A stretch of DNA of 5,009 bases from Euryarchaeota archaeon UBA124. GTDB lineage: Archaea; Thermoplasmatota; Poseidoniia; Poseidoniales; Poseidoniaceae. How positions within the stretch are numbered: position 1 is the stretch's first letter; the number at the start of each line of letters is the position of its first letter. Under the pieces are notes generated by a model. The model saw nothing but the letters and a program-made list of their open reading frames with translations. It was not told where the DNA came from and did not search any database. Location: positions 1-5,009 of the forward strand of contig DAPT01000058.1 of assembly GCA_002502215.1 (NCBI GenBank), in the 5' to 3' direction. The position numbers and the translations under genes were made by a program. Positions 1-5,009 of the stretch are shown one piece after another.

Positions 1-75
1 TCCCTTCATTTCATCACTTCTCCAACCAACGGCCTGCTTCGCCAACCTCAAAGGTTTGTCTTACTTCGCTATGGT
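1..75. other. Upstream flank of tupBC, no gene assigned
   Basis: All three forward frames are open through these 75 bases, so an upstream gene or a longer tupBC N-terminus cannot be excluded. The tupBC frame contains no ATG, GTG or TTG here before the GTG at 76. Frame 2 reads into a hydrophobic stretch that ends at the TAA at 110-112 and could be the tail of an upstream membrane protein. I see no TATA-like sequence or Shine-Dalgarno. Confidence 0.4.
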
Positions 76-1404
76 GTGGTTGATTCTACTAACCTTTGGG
101 ATGTGGTCGTAAGGACCCTTGTAACAAGTGGTTCTGCGACGATAATCGCTGGAACGTTTGCCATTGGATTCGCAATGATTCTTGCAAATGTAAGATGGAG
201 AATTAAACCCTTTTTACGAGCAACAACACAGGCGCTGTATGGACTCCCCCCTGTCGTCGTAGGTGTTGCAGTCTACATTGCATTGAGTAAGAATGGGGTT
301 TTTGGGTCGCTCAACTGGTTGTTTACGATTCAAGGTATGATCGTCGCTCAAACCTTCCTTATTTTCCCGCTCGTTCTTGGCGTCTCATGGACGGCACTTG
401 AACGCGTTTCCTCGGAGAAACGTGATGTATTTCGTATCATGAATGCTACGAGGAGACAACGCGTATTTCTCGAGATGTACTGCGCAAGAAGAGGCATAAC
501 CAACGCAGTGCTTCTTGGATTTGGCCGAGCCATCGCAGAGGTAGGCGCTGTTATGATGGTTGGAGGAAACATTGCAGGTAAGACCCGTGTCCTGACAACG
601 AGTGTGGTGCTTGAGACAAGTGTTGGACACTTGGACGCTGCATTGCAATTAGGTCTTGTTCTGTTATGCATTTCACTCGCCACTGCATTCGGTTTACAAT
701 TTATTCAATATGTTCGTTTCTTCGAGCAACAAACACTTGGAAGTGAGAAAGCCCTGGATAAGACATTCGAAGAATTCAATGCGGTATGGGAAAATTTGAC
801 TGTCGAGAAGGATGGAACCAAAATTATTGCTTCGTGTTCGTTAGAAGTTTCAGATCGTGAAATTGTTGCATTAATGGGAGAATCTGGCTCAGGGAAGTCA
901 ACACTATTGAGAGCTATGGCGGGCCTAGAGAATGCACCTACGGATTACAGTCGGGATTTGGCTTATGTTTCTCAAAATCCTGTTTTGGTTATGGATACTG
1001 TTGCAAACGAGCTCGAACTCTCGTCAAGACTGCATAGTGATTTGCCGAATTCAGGTATCCATTACGCTTCACTGTGTGGTTTTGAAGAAAGGGGTGGACA
1101 ACGGACCGATTCATTATCGGGTGGAGAAGTACAGCGTCTCGCATTTCTTCGAGCATTGTCGATGAACCGGAAGATTTTGCTTCTTGATGAGGTAACATCC
1201 GAGCTTGATGGCTCTTCTGTTGAACGGATTGAGAAACAAATTGAATTGTTTAAGAATCGAGGAGGAGGGGTTGTTTTTGCAACTCACAACCCATTCCAAG
1301 CCGAGCGATTGGCTGATCGTATACTCTACATCCACAATGGAAGATTGATTCATGAAGATGACGAGGTTTCAAAACAAATCCTTGAAGGTCGACGAATCGG
1401 TTAG
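76..1404 (+). CDS. tupBC: Fused tungstate ABC transporter, permease plus ATPase (TupB-TupC)
   Basis: This 442-residue protein joins the permease and ATP-hydrolysing subunits of a tungstate importer, which are usually separate. Residues about 1-215 are a TupB-type membrane domain with about five hydrophobic segments (near 15-37, 52-72, 80-104, 145-165 and 188-211). It carries the family-typical LPPVVVG (57-63) and the coupling-loop region GFGRAIAEVGAV (148-159), followed by GGN and RVLTT. After a linker (about 216-235) comes an ABC ATPase with Walker A GESGSGKST (268-276), Q-loop Gln300, signature LSGGE (347-351), Walker B ILLLDE (367-372) with the catalytic Glu372, D-loop SELD (375-378) and switch His404. 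All catalytic residues are present. The Walker A lysine to Q-loop distance is only 26 residues, against about 40 in MalK. The GTG start is the only start codon in this frame within the window and leaves about 14 residues before the first helix, which fits TupB. No Shine-Dalgarno is visible, and a start upstream of the window is possible. Tungstate rather than molybdate is inferred from family resemblance and the adjacent TupA. Confidence 0.9.
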   Translation: MVDSTNLWDVVVRTLVTSGSATIIAGTFAIGFAMILANVRWRIKPFLRATTQALYGLPPVVVGVAVYIALSKNGVFGSLNWLFTIQGMIVAQTFLIFPLVLGVSWTALERVSSEKRDVFRIMNATRRQRVFLEMYCARRGITNAVLLGFGRAIAEVGAVMMVGGNIAGKTRVLTTSVVLETSVGHLDAALQLGLVLLCISLATAFGLQFIQYVRFFEQQTLGSEKALDKTFEEFNAVWENLTVEKDGTKIIASCSLEVSDREIVALMGESGSGKSTLLRAMAGLENAPTDYSRDLAYVSQNPVLVMDTVANELELSSRLHSDLPNSGIHYASLCGFEERGGQRTDSLSGGEVQRLAFLRALSMNRKILLLDEVTSELDGSSVERIEKQIELFKNRGGGVVFATHNPFQAERLADRILYIHNGRLIHEDDEVSKQILEGRRIG

Positions 1405-2225
1405 GTTGCTGGTGTACCGCCATGGAAAAGCGTTTCATTCTTGACAGTGTATTTTTCAATTTCCTCCGATGATGAGACTAAGAAATCGCGTAAGGCAATC
1501 GTTGATTCACGGTGTTGGTTATCCATCAGTAAAATCGAATATGGGTTAATCAATACGATGTCAGTGAATTGATGAATGATCATATTTGTGTTGTCTTGGC
1601 GGTACAACGCTGTACCTCGGTCAGATAATGTCCAGCACTCCAATTCATTTGAAATTGTAATTGCAGCACCCATGCCTTGGCCAATCGATTGATAGCCATC
1701 CCAAACAGGATGGTATCCTAATTCATCCTCGACGAATTCAGCTTCAGATTGATTTGAAAACATCCTCCAGAGCTCTTGTTCTTTCTGATGGGTGCCTGAT
1801 TCGTCACCACGAGAAACAAAACACTGATTCTCCTCAATGATAAAATCAAGAGTTTCAAATAGATTTCCAGCTACATTGGTTGGACCAAGTAAGACAAAGC
1901 GGTTCCAAGCGAAGGTTGTTCGATTTTCTGCAAATCCATCAGCGATGAATTCCATTTCTCGAGTAGGATCGTGTACTATGAGGACGTCAACATCGTTGTT
2001 TTGTGCAAGCGACATTGCTGCTCCGGAACCTACTGCGATTACATCGATTTCTGTTCCAGTACGATCTGTAAATTTTGGCAACAGTTCGGTAAGCAATCCA
2101 GAATCTTGAAGAGAAGTTGTCGTTGCAAGTCGTATTGTTGAGGTTTGAGGCTCATTTTCAGTTTGTAAACACCCTTGCAATGAAGGGAGAATCATTAGGA
2201 AAATTACAATGAGGAATCGGTTCAT
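1401..2225 (-). CDS. tupA: Tungstate-binding lipoprotein TupA
   Basis: This is the 274-residue substrate-binding component of a tungstate ABC importer. It begins with a hydrophobic signal segment (about 3-15) ending in the lipobox LQGC, so Cys19 should be lipidated and anchor the protein outside the membrane. TupA landmarks appear in order: LATTTS (33-38), whose TTTS is the oxyanion-binding motif known from the family; DSGLL (41-45); VGSGAA (65-70); DVLIVHDP (80-87); SRGDESGTH (138-146); GQGMGA (182-187); LSDRGT (200-205); and NPYS (227-230). Length is normal for the family. The ATG lies one base from the stop of the upstream zinc-ribbon gene and has no Shine-Dalgarno, so translation is probably coupled. 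The gene converges on tupBC, with stop codons overlapping by four bases (1401-1404). Tungstate over molybdate follows from the TupA family assignment rather than from visible selectivity residues. Confidence 0.92.
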   Translation of the reverse strand: MNRFLIVIFLMILPSLQGCLQTENEPQTSTIRLATTTSLQDSGLLTELLPKFTDRTGTEIDVIAVGSGAAMSLAQNNDVDVLIVHDPTREMEFIADGFAENRTTFAWNRFVLLGPTNVAGNLFETLDFIIEENQCFVSRGDESGTHQKEQELWRMFSNQSEAEFVEDELGYHPVWDGYQSIGQGMGAAITISNELECWTLSDRGTALYRQDNTNMIIHQFTDIVLINPYSILLMDNQHRESTIALRDFLVSSSEEIEKYTVKNETLFHGGTPAT

Positions 2226-2226
2226 T

Positions 2227-2517
2227 TCAATCGAACGTCATTACATTGCCGCATTCTGGATATGTGCATGTGACTGTATATCTTGCCTTGGTCGGTTTGC
2301 GGATTTTCAACATCGACCCGCACATATCGCATTGAATGTTGACGGTTTCAGGTTCCTGTGCTTTCGGAGCTTCTCCAAGCGTTCGACCAACGTCAGTGGA
2401 CCATCCTAGGGAATCCGTGTAAGTGTCAGCCTTTTTGATCTTACTTTGACGGAGAGATAACCGTAACTTACGTTTCCTTCGAGGACGTTTCTTTCCACCA
2501 GGTGCTTTTGCTGCCAT
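2227..2517 (-). CDS. Small zinc-ribbon protein with basic N-terminus
   Basis: I do not recognise a named family for this 96-residue protein. The first 30 residues are strongly basic: Lys/Arg runs at 9-18 and further basic residues to 29, typical of nucleic-acid contact. A variable middle (about 31-58) follows. The C-terminal third carries two knuckles, C63-x2-C66 and C84-x4-C89, separated by 17 residues, which reads as a treble or zinc-ribbon fold binding one Zn. This layout suggests an RNA- or DNA-binding protein, or a small transcription or ribosome-associated factor; the function is inferred only. The gene lies 52 bases downstream of the aCPSF2-like nuclease and one base upstream of tupA, so all three are probably co-transcribed. 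The ATG at 2517 has no Shine-Dalgarno; a 6-base-arm palindrome lies 20-36 bases upstream. The intact cysteine set and the tight gene packing support a real gene. Confidence 0.8.
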   Translation of the reverse strand: MAAKAPGGKKRPRRKRKLRLSLRQSKIKKADTYTDSLGWSTDVGRTLGEAPKAQEPETVNIQCDMCGSMLKIRKPTKARYTVTCTYPECGNVMTFD

Positions 2518-2536
2518 GCTATCGGCTATCGCTTTA

Positions 2537-2553
2537 GGTTGATGTATTCAACC
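2537..2553. repeat. Palindrome between nuclease and zinc-ribbon genes
   Basis: GGTTGA and TCAACC flank the 5-base spacer TGTAT, forming a 6-base stem in the intercistronic gap 20-36 bases upstream of the zinc-ribbon ATG. It could be an RNA processing hairpin or a weak operator. It has no following T-tract, so a terminator is not supported. Confidence 0.4.
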
Positions 2554-2562
2554 CCTTCGGCT

Positions 2563-2575
2563 GATTGAATCAATC
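2563..2575. repeat. Palindrome over the nuclease stop codon
   Basis: GATTGA-A-TCAATC is a perfect 6-base inverted repeat with a one-base centre that includes the TGA stop (2570-2572) of the nuclease gene. It lies 9 bases from the neighbouring GGTTGA palindrome and shares its RTTGA core. A one-base centre cannot form a normal RNA hairpin loop without opening pairs, so protein binding or chance is as likely. Confidence 0.35.
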
Positions 2576-3883
2576 CAAAATGCCCGGAATACCATTTTCC
2601 GGGGTATGGACTCTGTGTCCGTTCGCTTCGAGTGCATCGACAAGGGGAGGGCGTGCCATGTTTGGATCAGAATGATAGATAACTACGTCTTCTGCTTGGC
2701 ATTCTTCAGCGAATTGAACGATCTCTTGATGTCCTGCATGTGTGGAAAACGAATATTGGTCGACATCGAGCTCAATGCTTGCGAGTTTACCAAATATAGG
2801 CACTCTTCTTTCTTCGAGTAAACGGCGACCGCCAGTGTTTCGAGCTTGATATCCGGTGAGTAAAATCGCATTCTTACGATCATGTCGGAGTCGGTTTAGG
2901 TACCATATGGAGGGCCCGCCATCCATCATACCGGATGTCGAAACAATCACGTCAGCGTCCAGGGCTTTCTTGCGATCCGATTTACTTGAGACTCGTCGAC
3001 ACCAGCGCCAGGCGGACTCGAGTGCTGATGGGTCTCGTAGGGTTTCTGGATGATCCATTTGTAATCGAGCGACCCGCTTACCCATACCATCGACGTGCAC
3101 ATCAAGTTCTGGTAGATACTTGTGAAGGAGCATGACGACATCTTGCGTGCGCCCATTGGCAAATGCAGGCACAAGTGCGGTTCCTCCACGGTCAACGACT
3201 TCAATCACTCGTTCAATAAATCGTTGATTCTCCTCTTCCTTCGGAGGGTGATCTCGTCCACCGTACGTTCCTTCTACGAAAAGAACGTCCGATTTTACTG
3301 GTTTTGCTCCTACTGTCAGCTGAGAATCTCTTGTATCGAAGTCGCCGGAAAAAAGGACTTTTTTGTTTGGAGTCTCGACATGAAGCATCGCAGCTCCGGG
3401 AATATGTCCTGCTTTGTGGAGTTCCAGTTTCCAATCATCTTGATGCCAGGATTCATTGAAGGGATGTGTTTTCCAAGCAGATAACGCAAGATCGATATCA
3501 CGTTTGTCCCAGGGTAGTGGGTATCCTTCAATCGATGATACTTTATGGCAATCATACCACATCATTTCTGAAATCGCTGCAGTAAGATTCGTTGCATGGA
3601 GTGTGGTATTATGGTTCGAAGCAAGCCATGGAACCATTCCAAGGTGATCAATATGAGAGTGAGTGATAATCGCATTCGATACATGAGGAGCTTCGTTAGG
3701 ATAACGAGGTGGTTTTGTGGGGGCGATTCCATAATCCAAAAGAAGACGGTTTGAAGTAGGATCTTCGAGAACAATTCCAACGTTTCCTACCTCGTTACCG
3801 CCACCAAGATAGTGGTAACGCAATCCGTTATCGGGCGGGGAATCTGGATAGTTCGAGGTTCGGCCCGGAGCATACACGACCAT
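2570..3883 (-). CDS. aCPSF2-like beta-CASP RNA nuclease (KH-less)
   Basis: This 437-residue metallo-beta-lactamase/beta-CASP protein belongs to the CPSF73-related group that processes RNA 3' ends and degrades RNA in archaea. The lactamase metal motifs are complete: Asp50 (LLLDYG), HSHIDH (75-80), His160 (AGHIPGA) and Asp181 (SGDFDT). The beta-CASP motifs are also visible: acidic Glu204 in VEGTYGG (motif A), His382 in STHAGH (motif B) and His404 in IYHSDP (motif C). Family signatures VPAFANGRTQD (238-248), STSGMMDGGPS (315-325) and GYQARNTGGRRLL (344-356) surround them. No N-terminal KH domains precede the fold, which separates it from aCPSF1, the archaeal termination factor, and favours aCPSF2; RNase J is less likely given the motif style and length. 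It is probably a cytoplasmic two-zinc nuclease. The ATG at 3883 opens about 20 residues before the first beta strand (RYHYLGGGNEVGN) and has only a weak AAGG upstream. It heads the minus-strand group with the zinc-ribbon gene and tupA. Confidence 0.92.
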   Translation of the reverse strand: MVVYAPGRTSNYPDSPPDNGLRYHYLGGGNEVGNVGIVLEDPTSNRLLLDYGIAPTKPPRYPNEAPHVSNAIITHSHIDHLGMVPWLASNHNTTLHATNLTAAISEMMWYDCHKVSSIEGYPLPWDKRDIDLALSAWKTHPFNESWHQDDWKLELHKAGHIPGAAMLHVETPNKKVLFSGDFDTRDSQLTVGAKPVKSDVLFVEGTYGGRDHPPKEEENQRFIERVIEVVDRGGTALVPAFANGRTQDVVMLLHKYLPELDVHVDGMGKRVARLQMDHPETLRDPSALESAWRWCRRVSSKSDRKKALDADVIVSTSGMMDGGPSIWYLNRLRHDRKNAILLTGYQARNTGGRRLLEERRVPIFGKLASIELDVDQYSFSTHAGHQEIVQFAEECQAEDVVIYHSDPNMARPPLVDALEANGHRVHTPENGIPGILD

Positions 3884-3895
3884 ACCTTAACGGTT

Positions 3896-3905
3896 CTACC
3901 GGTAG
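3896..3905. repeat. 10-base palindrome in the nuclease leader
   Basis: CTACCGGTAG is a perfect, spacerless palindrome centred 17-18 bases upstream of the nuclease ATG. It would sit around or just after the expected transcription start and could act as a repressor site. It is short enough that chance cannot be excluded. Confidence 0.35.
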
Positions 3906-3920
3906 CAATGAACTTGTGGG

Positions 3921-3930
3921 TCACACCCCT
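3921..3930. repeat. Left arm of 10-base inverted repeat
   Basis: TCACACCCCT is matched exactly, in inverted orientation, by AGGGGTGTGA at 4100-4109. Read in the direction of the nuclease gene, the arm is AGGGGTGTGA and lies 37-46 bases upstream of its ATG. The pair brackets the small ORF. The bases just outside each arm do not match. Confidence 0.45.
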
Positions 3931-3932
3931 CT

Positions 3933-3947
3933 ATTTCTACTAGAGAT
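3933..3947 (-). promoter_or_regulatory. Candidate promoter or operator site of the nuclease gene
   Basis: ATTTCTA-C-TAGAGAT forms an outward-facing pair of half-sites with one mismatch. Exactly 49 bases separate it from the nuclease ATG, the same distance as the related site at 4139-4154 from the ferredoxin ATG. CTATTTCTACT (3931-3941) is repeated exactly at 4146-4156. It could be a TATA/BRE-like core promoter or a regulator site shared by both transcription units. Confidence 0.35.
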
Positions 3948-3950
3948 TTC

Positions 3951-4109
3951 ATGGCAGGTATCGACAAAGAGTTTGATGATAATTTACCACTAATAATATA
4001 CACTTCACGCGACACAATACGATTGTACTTTGTTGGTTTCTTGATTTTATTTTACTTTGTTGATCCTGTCTATTGTATAATTATTTCGAATGGAAACGAA
4101 GGGGTGTGA
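3951..4109 (+). CDS. Possible 52-residue single-span membrane protein
   Basis: An ATG at 3951 opens 52 codons and ends at the TGA at 4107-4109. The predicted protein has a short charged N-terminus (IDKEFDD, residues 4-10), a polar stretch with Arg20 and Arg24, and one long hydrophobic segment (about 25-46, containing LYFVGFLILFYFV) suited to a single membrane helix. The ORF starts 67 bases from the divergent nuclease start, immediately after the symmetrical site at 3933-3947. No Shine-Dalgarno is visible. Caution is needed: the region is T-rich, and T-rich DNA gives hydrophobic codons by chance; an open frame of this length is not rare. I do not recognise a family. It may instead be non-coding promoter DNA of the ferredoxin pair. 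Confidence 0.35.
   Translation: MAGIDKEFDDNLPLIIYTSRDTIRLYFVGFLILFYFVDPVYCIIISNGNEGV
4100..4109. repeat. Right arm of 10-base inverted repeat
   Basis: AGGGGTGTGA is the exact reverse complement of TCACACCCCT at 3921-3930. It covers the last codons and stop of the possible small ORF and lies about 95 bases upstream of the ferredoxin ATG. Confidence 0.45.
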
Positions 4110-4138
4110 GAACGTAACCTGTGTAAATCCATATAGTT

Positions 4139-4154
4139 TAGAAATCTATTTCTA
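4139..4154 (+). promoter_or_regulatory. Candidate promoter or operator site of the ferredoxin pair
   Basis: TAGAAAT-CT-ATTTCTA is a perfect 7-base inverted repeat with a 2-base spacer, directly after the TATA-like ATATAGTTTA (4131-4140). It ends 49 bases before the ferredoxin ATG. A TATA box at this place would put transcription start near 4160-4170, giving a leader of roughly 35-45 bases. The symmetry suggests binding of a dimeric regulator overlapping the promoter; its half-sites recur at 3933-3947. Confidence 0.4.
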
Positions 4155-4203
4155 CTGAAGTCTTTTTTGTCCTTGATGACAGATATTCGATGCAAGATGA
4201 AAT

Positions 4204-4416
4204 ATGCGAGTATCCACTGGAACGTTCATGGCTCATCCCCATTTTCTCGTGGATAATGATTTGTGTTATGGATGTGGAGCATGTGTTGCACTTTGTCCAA
4301 CCAATGCTCTGTCGATGAAGGGGCTGCTTGCTATTGTTGAACAATCACAATGTACATATTGTGAATTATGCATCCCTAGCTGCCCAGTTGATGCGCTTAT
4401 GATCGAGCAAAGGTGA
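4204..4416 (+). CDS. 2x[4Fe-4S] ferredoxin
   Basis: This 70-residue protein is a bacterial-type dicluster ferredoxin, a small soluble electron carrier. Cluster motifs are complete: C21-x2-C24-x2-C27-x3-C31-P and C50-x2-C53-x2-C56-x3-C60-P, so two [4Fe-4S] clusters are expected. The spacing is the classical one, with no insertion between clusters beyond 18 residues. A stop (TGA, 4198-4200) lies just upstream in frame, so translation starts at the ATG at 4204 or at the ATG at 4228; the second would remove eight residues and leave a more typical N-terminus (MAHPHFLVDNDLC). No strong Shine-Dalgarno marks either. The flavoprotein starts four bases after the stop, so the two are one operon, and the ferredoxin probably exchanges electrons with that flavoprotein. 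That partnership is inferred from position only. Confidence 0.93.
   Translation: MRVSTGTFMAHPHFLVDNDLCYGCGACVALCPTNALSMKGLLAIVEQSQCTYCELCIPSCPVDALMIEQR
4411..4416 (+). promoter_or_regulatory. Shine-Dalgarno of the flavoprotein
   Basis: AGGTGA matches the archaeal 16S rRNA anti-Shine-Dalgarno, lies four bases before the TTG start at 4421 and includes the ferredoxin TGA stop. It is the only convincing Shine-Dalgarno in the window and decides the non-ATG start of the flavoprotein. Confidence 0.7.
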
Positions 4417-4420
4417 GAGT

Positions 4421-5009
4421 TTGAAGGTACTAATCGTTGGTGCGGGACTGGTCGCTTTTGGGTGTGCATATTCTGCGATCCAAGATTCTCATGAAGTGTA
4501 CGTGGTTGATCATTCCATCGAATTTGGCCTACCGAACGTTTGGCCAAGCGTCCTCTTTAAGCGAGAATCAATACCTCTCACCTTTTCAACAGATCAGCAA
4601 TTTGAAGGAACGGATTCGGCTTTTCGTCATGAATGGATTATGAAAGGCATGAGTATCGAACTTGCGAAGCAAGGAATCCAATTCTCACATCGAACCCGGG
4701 TGGTTTCAACATTCAAGGATTCTGAAGGGTGTTACAACGTTGAACTGATTGGCGCTGGACAACTTAATGGAAGGTTAGCCTTTGACGTACTGATTGATAC
4801 AACGCAAGACACCTGGATACCCTGGGCAACTCAACACAACATCAGGGATACGACAAACAAATATTCTGTAGAGCGTGAGAATGCAACAGGATTCGTACAT
4901 TTACAGTCGCAAAGTTCCGATTTTTCAGATGCGATCTATCAGATAAACCGACAGGATGGTTTGTGGGAGTCATGGTACACTGGAATTCACGAATCAAAAA
5001 ATCTGAAAG
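4421..5009 (+). CDS. FAD-dependent oxidoreductase, N-terminal part
   Basis: The gene begins with TTG and runs off the window after 196 codons without a stop. The N-terminus is a dinucleotide-binding Rossmann unit: strand KVLIVGAG (2-9) with G7-x-G9-x2-A12, a helix with Gly14 and Ala16, and a second strand ending in acidic Asp30 (YVVDHS), which would hold the FAD ribose. Arg69 in AFRHEWI (67-73) sits where flavoproteins of the geranylgeranyl reductase/monooxygenase type often contact FAD, followed by a helix and ELAKQGIQF (80-88). LIDTT (124-128) resembles the DATG strand of these proteins but has TTQ instead of a glycine. The TTG is the only start codon between the in-frame stop at 4400-4402 and the Rossmann strand, and has AGGTGA four bases upstream. 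It is the second gene of a ferredoxin operon, so a ferredoxin-linked reductase is likely. The substrate is unknown; a geranylgeranyl reductase-like or amine-oxidase-like role is possible. Confidence 0.8.
   Translation, partial: MKVLIVGAGLVAFGCAYSAIQDSHEVYVVDHSIEFGLPNVWPSVLFKRESIPLTFSTDQQFEGTDSAFRHEWIMKGMSIELAKQGIQFSHRTRVVSTFKDSEGCYNVELIGAGQLNGRLAFDVLIDTTQDTWIPWATQHNIRDTTNKYSVERENATGFVHLQSQSSDFSDAIYQINRQDGLWESWYTGIHESKNLK

Larger units (their letters stand above)
3884..4203. other. Divergent AT-rich intergenic region with repeats
   Basis: These 320 bases separate the minus-strand nuclease group from the plus-strand ferredoxin pair. They contain a possible 52-codon ORF, a 10-base palindrome near the nuclease start, a 10-base inverted repeat, an 11-base direct repeat, two symmetrical ATTTCTA sites and several TATA-like stretches (near 3991-4000, 4073-4084 and 4131-4140). 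The part from 3960 to 4090 is clearly richer in A and T than the flanking genes. No tRNA, riboswitch or other structured RNA was recognised. Confidence 0.75.

Noticed and set aside
1..112. Hydrophobic frame-2 reading ending at TAA 110-112, and a short minus-strand frame ending near position 17
   Set aside because: Both are cut by the window edge or lack a start codon; they may be an upstream gene's tail, but nothing here identifies one.
348..683. 111-residue minus-strand ORF
   Set aside because: It lies wholly inside the permease domain of tupBC, has no family-like motifs, and is a shadow of that gene.
3122..3484. 120-residue plus-strand ORF
   Set aside because: It is antisense to the intact catalytic part of the beta-CASP nuclease and shows no domain pattern.
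4163..4168. T6 run as a terminator of the small ORF
   Set aside because: It falls in the probable ferredoxin promoter/leader region and has no stem before it; too weak to call.
3968..4180. TGATGA-like boxes (near 3974 and 4174) resembling C boxes of C/D sRNAs
   Set aside because: No correctly spaced D box or stem was found, so a C/D sRNA is not supported.
4190..4318. 42-codon ORF from ATG 4190
   Set aside because: It overlaps the ferredoxin in another frame; the cysteine motifs show which frame is coding.
1..5009. CRISPR arrays, tRNA or rRNA genes, insertion sequences
   Set aside because: No regularly spaced repeats, cloverleaf-like segments, transposase motifs or terminal inverted repeats with target duplications were seen.

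Overview
This 5,009-base window is most consistent with an uncultivated euryarchaeon-like archaeon, possibly a marine Thermoplasmatota/MGII-type lineage. The archaeal call rests on a KH-less beta-CASP nuclease of the aCPSF2 type, short AT-rich promoter-like elements, mostly absent Shine-Dalgarno sequences (one good exception), and moderate GC. The lineage is inferred; no rRNA or tRNA gene is present to fix it. Gene density is high, and genes abut or overlap by a few bases.

Layout. (1) Positions 76-1404 (+) hold a fused tungstate transporter: a TupB-type permease followed by a TupC-type ABC ATPase in one chain. (2) Positions 1401-2225 (-) hold TupA, the tungstate-binding lipoprotein, converging on tupBC with a 4-base overlap of the two stop codons. 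(3) Positions 2227-2517 (-) hold a 96-residue zinc-ribbon protein with a very basic N-terminus; its stop lies one base from the tupA start. (4) Positions 2570-3883 (-) hold an aCPSF2-like metallo-beta-lactamase/beta-CASP RNA nuclease. Genes 4, 3 and 2 read in that order on the minus strand and look like one operon. (5) Positions 3884-4203 form a 320-base AT-rich divergent region. It has a possible 52-codon single-membrane-helix ORF (3951-4109), a 10-base inverted repeat, an 11-base direct repeat and two related symmetrical sites. One site ends 49 bases from the nuclease start and the other ends 49 bases from the ferredoxin start. (6) Positions 4204-4416 (+) hold a 2x[4Fe-4S] ferredoxin. (7) Position 4421 to the window end (+) holds a partial FAD/NAD-type Rossmann flavoprotein with a TTG start, preceded by a clear Shine-Dalgarno that overlaps the ferredoxin stop.

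Together, TupA would capture tungstate outside the membrane and deliver it to TupBC, whose fused ATPase domains drive import. The ferredoxin and flavoprotein form a separate two-gene redox unit; the ferredoxin is probably its electron donor or acceptor. The nuclease and zinc-ribbon protein suggest RNA metabolism linked by transcription to tupA. No mobile element, CRISPR array, tRNA or rRNA was seen. The most unusual points are the tupBC fusion convergent with tupA, the zinc-ribbon gene between an RNA nuclease and tupA, and the repeat-rich divergent region.
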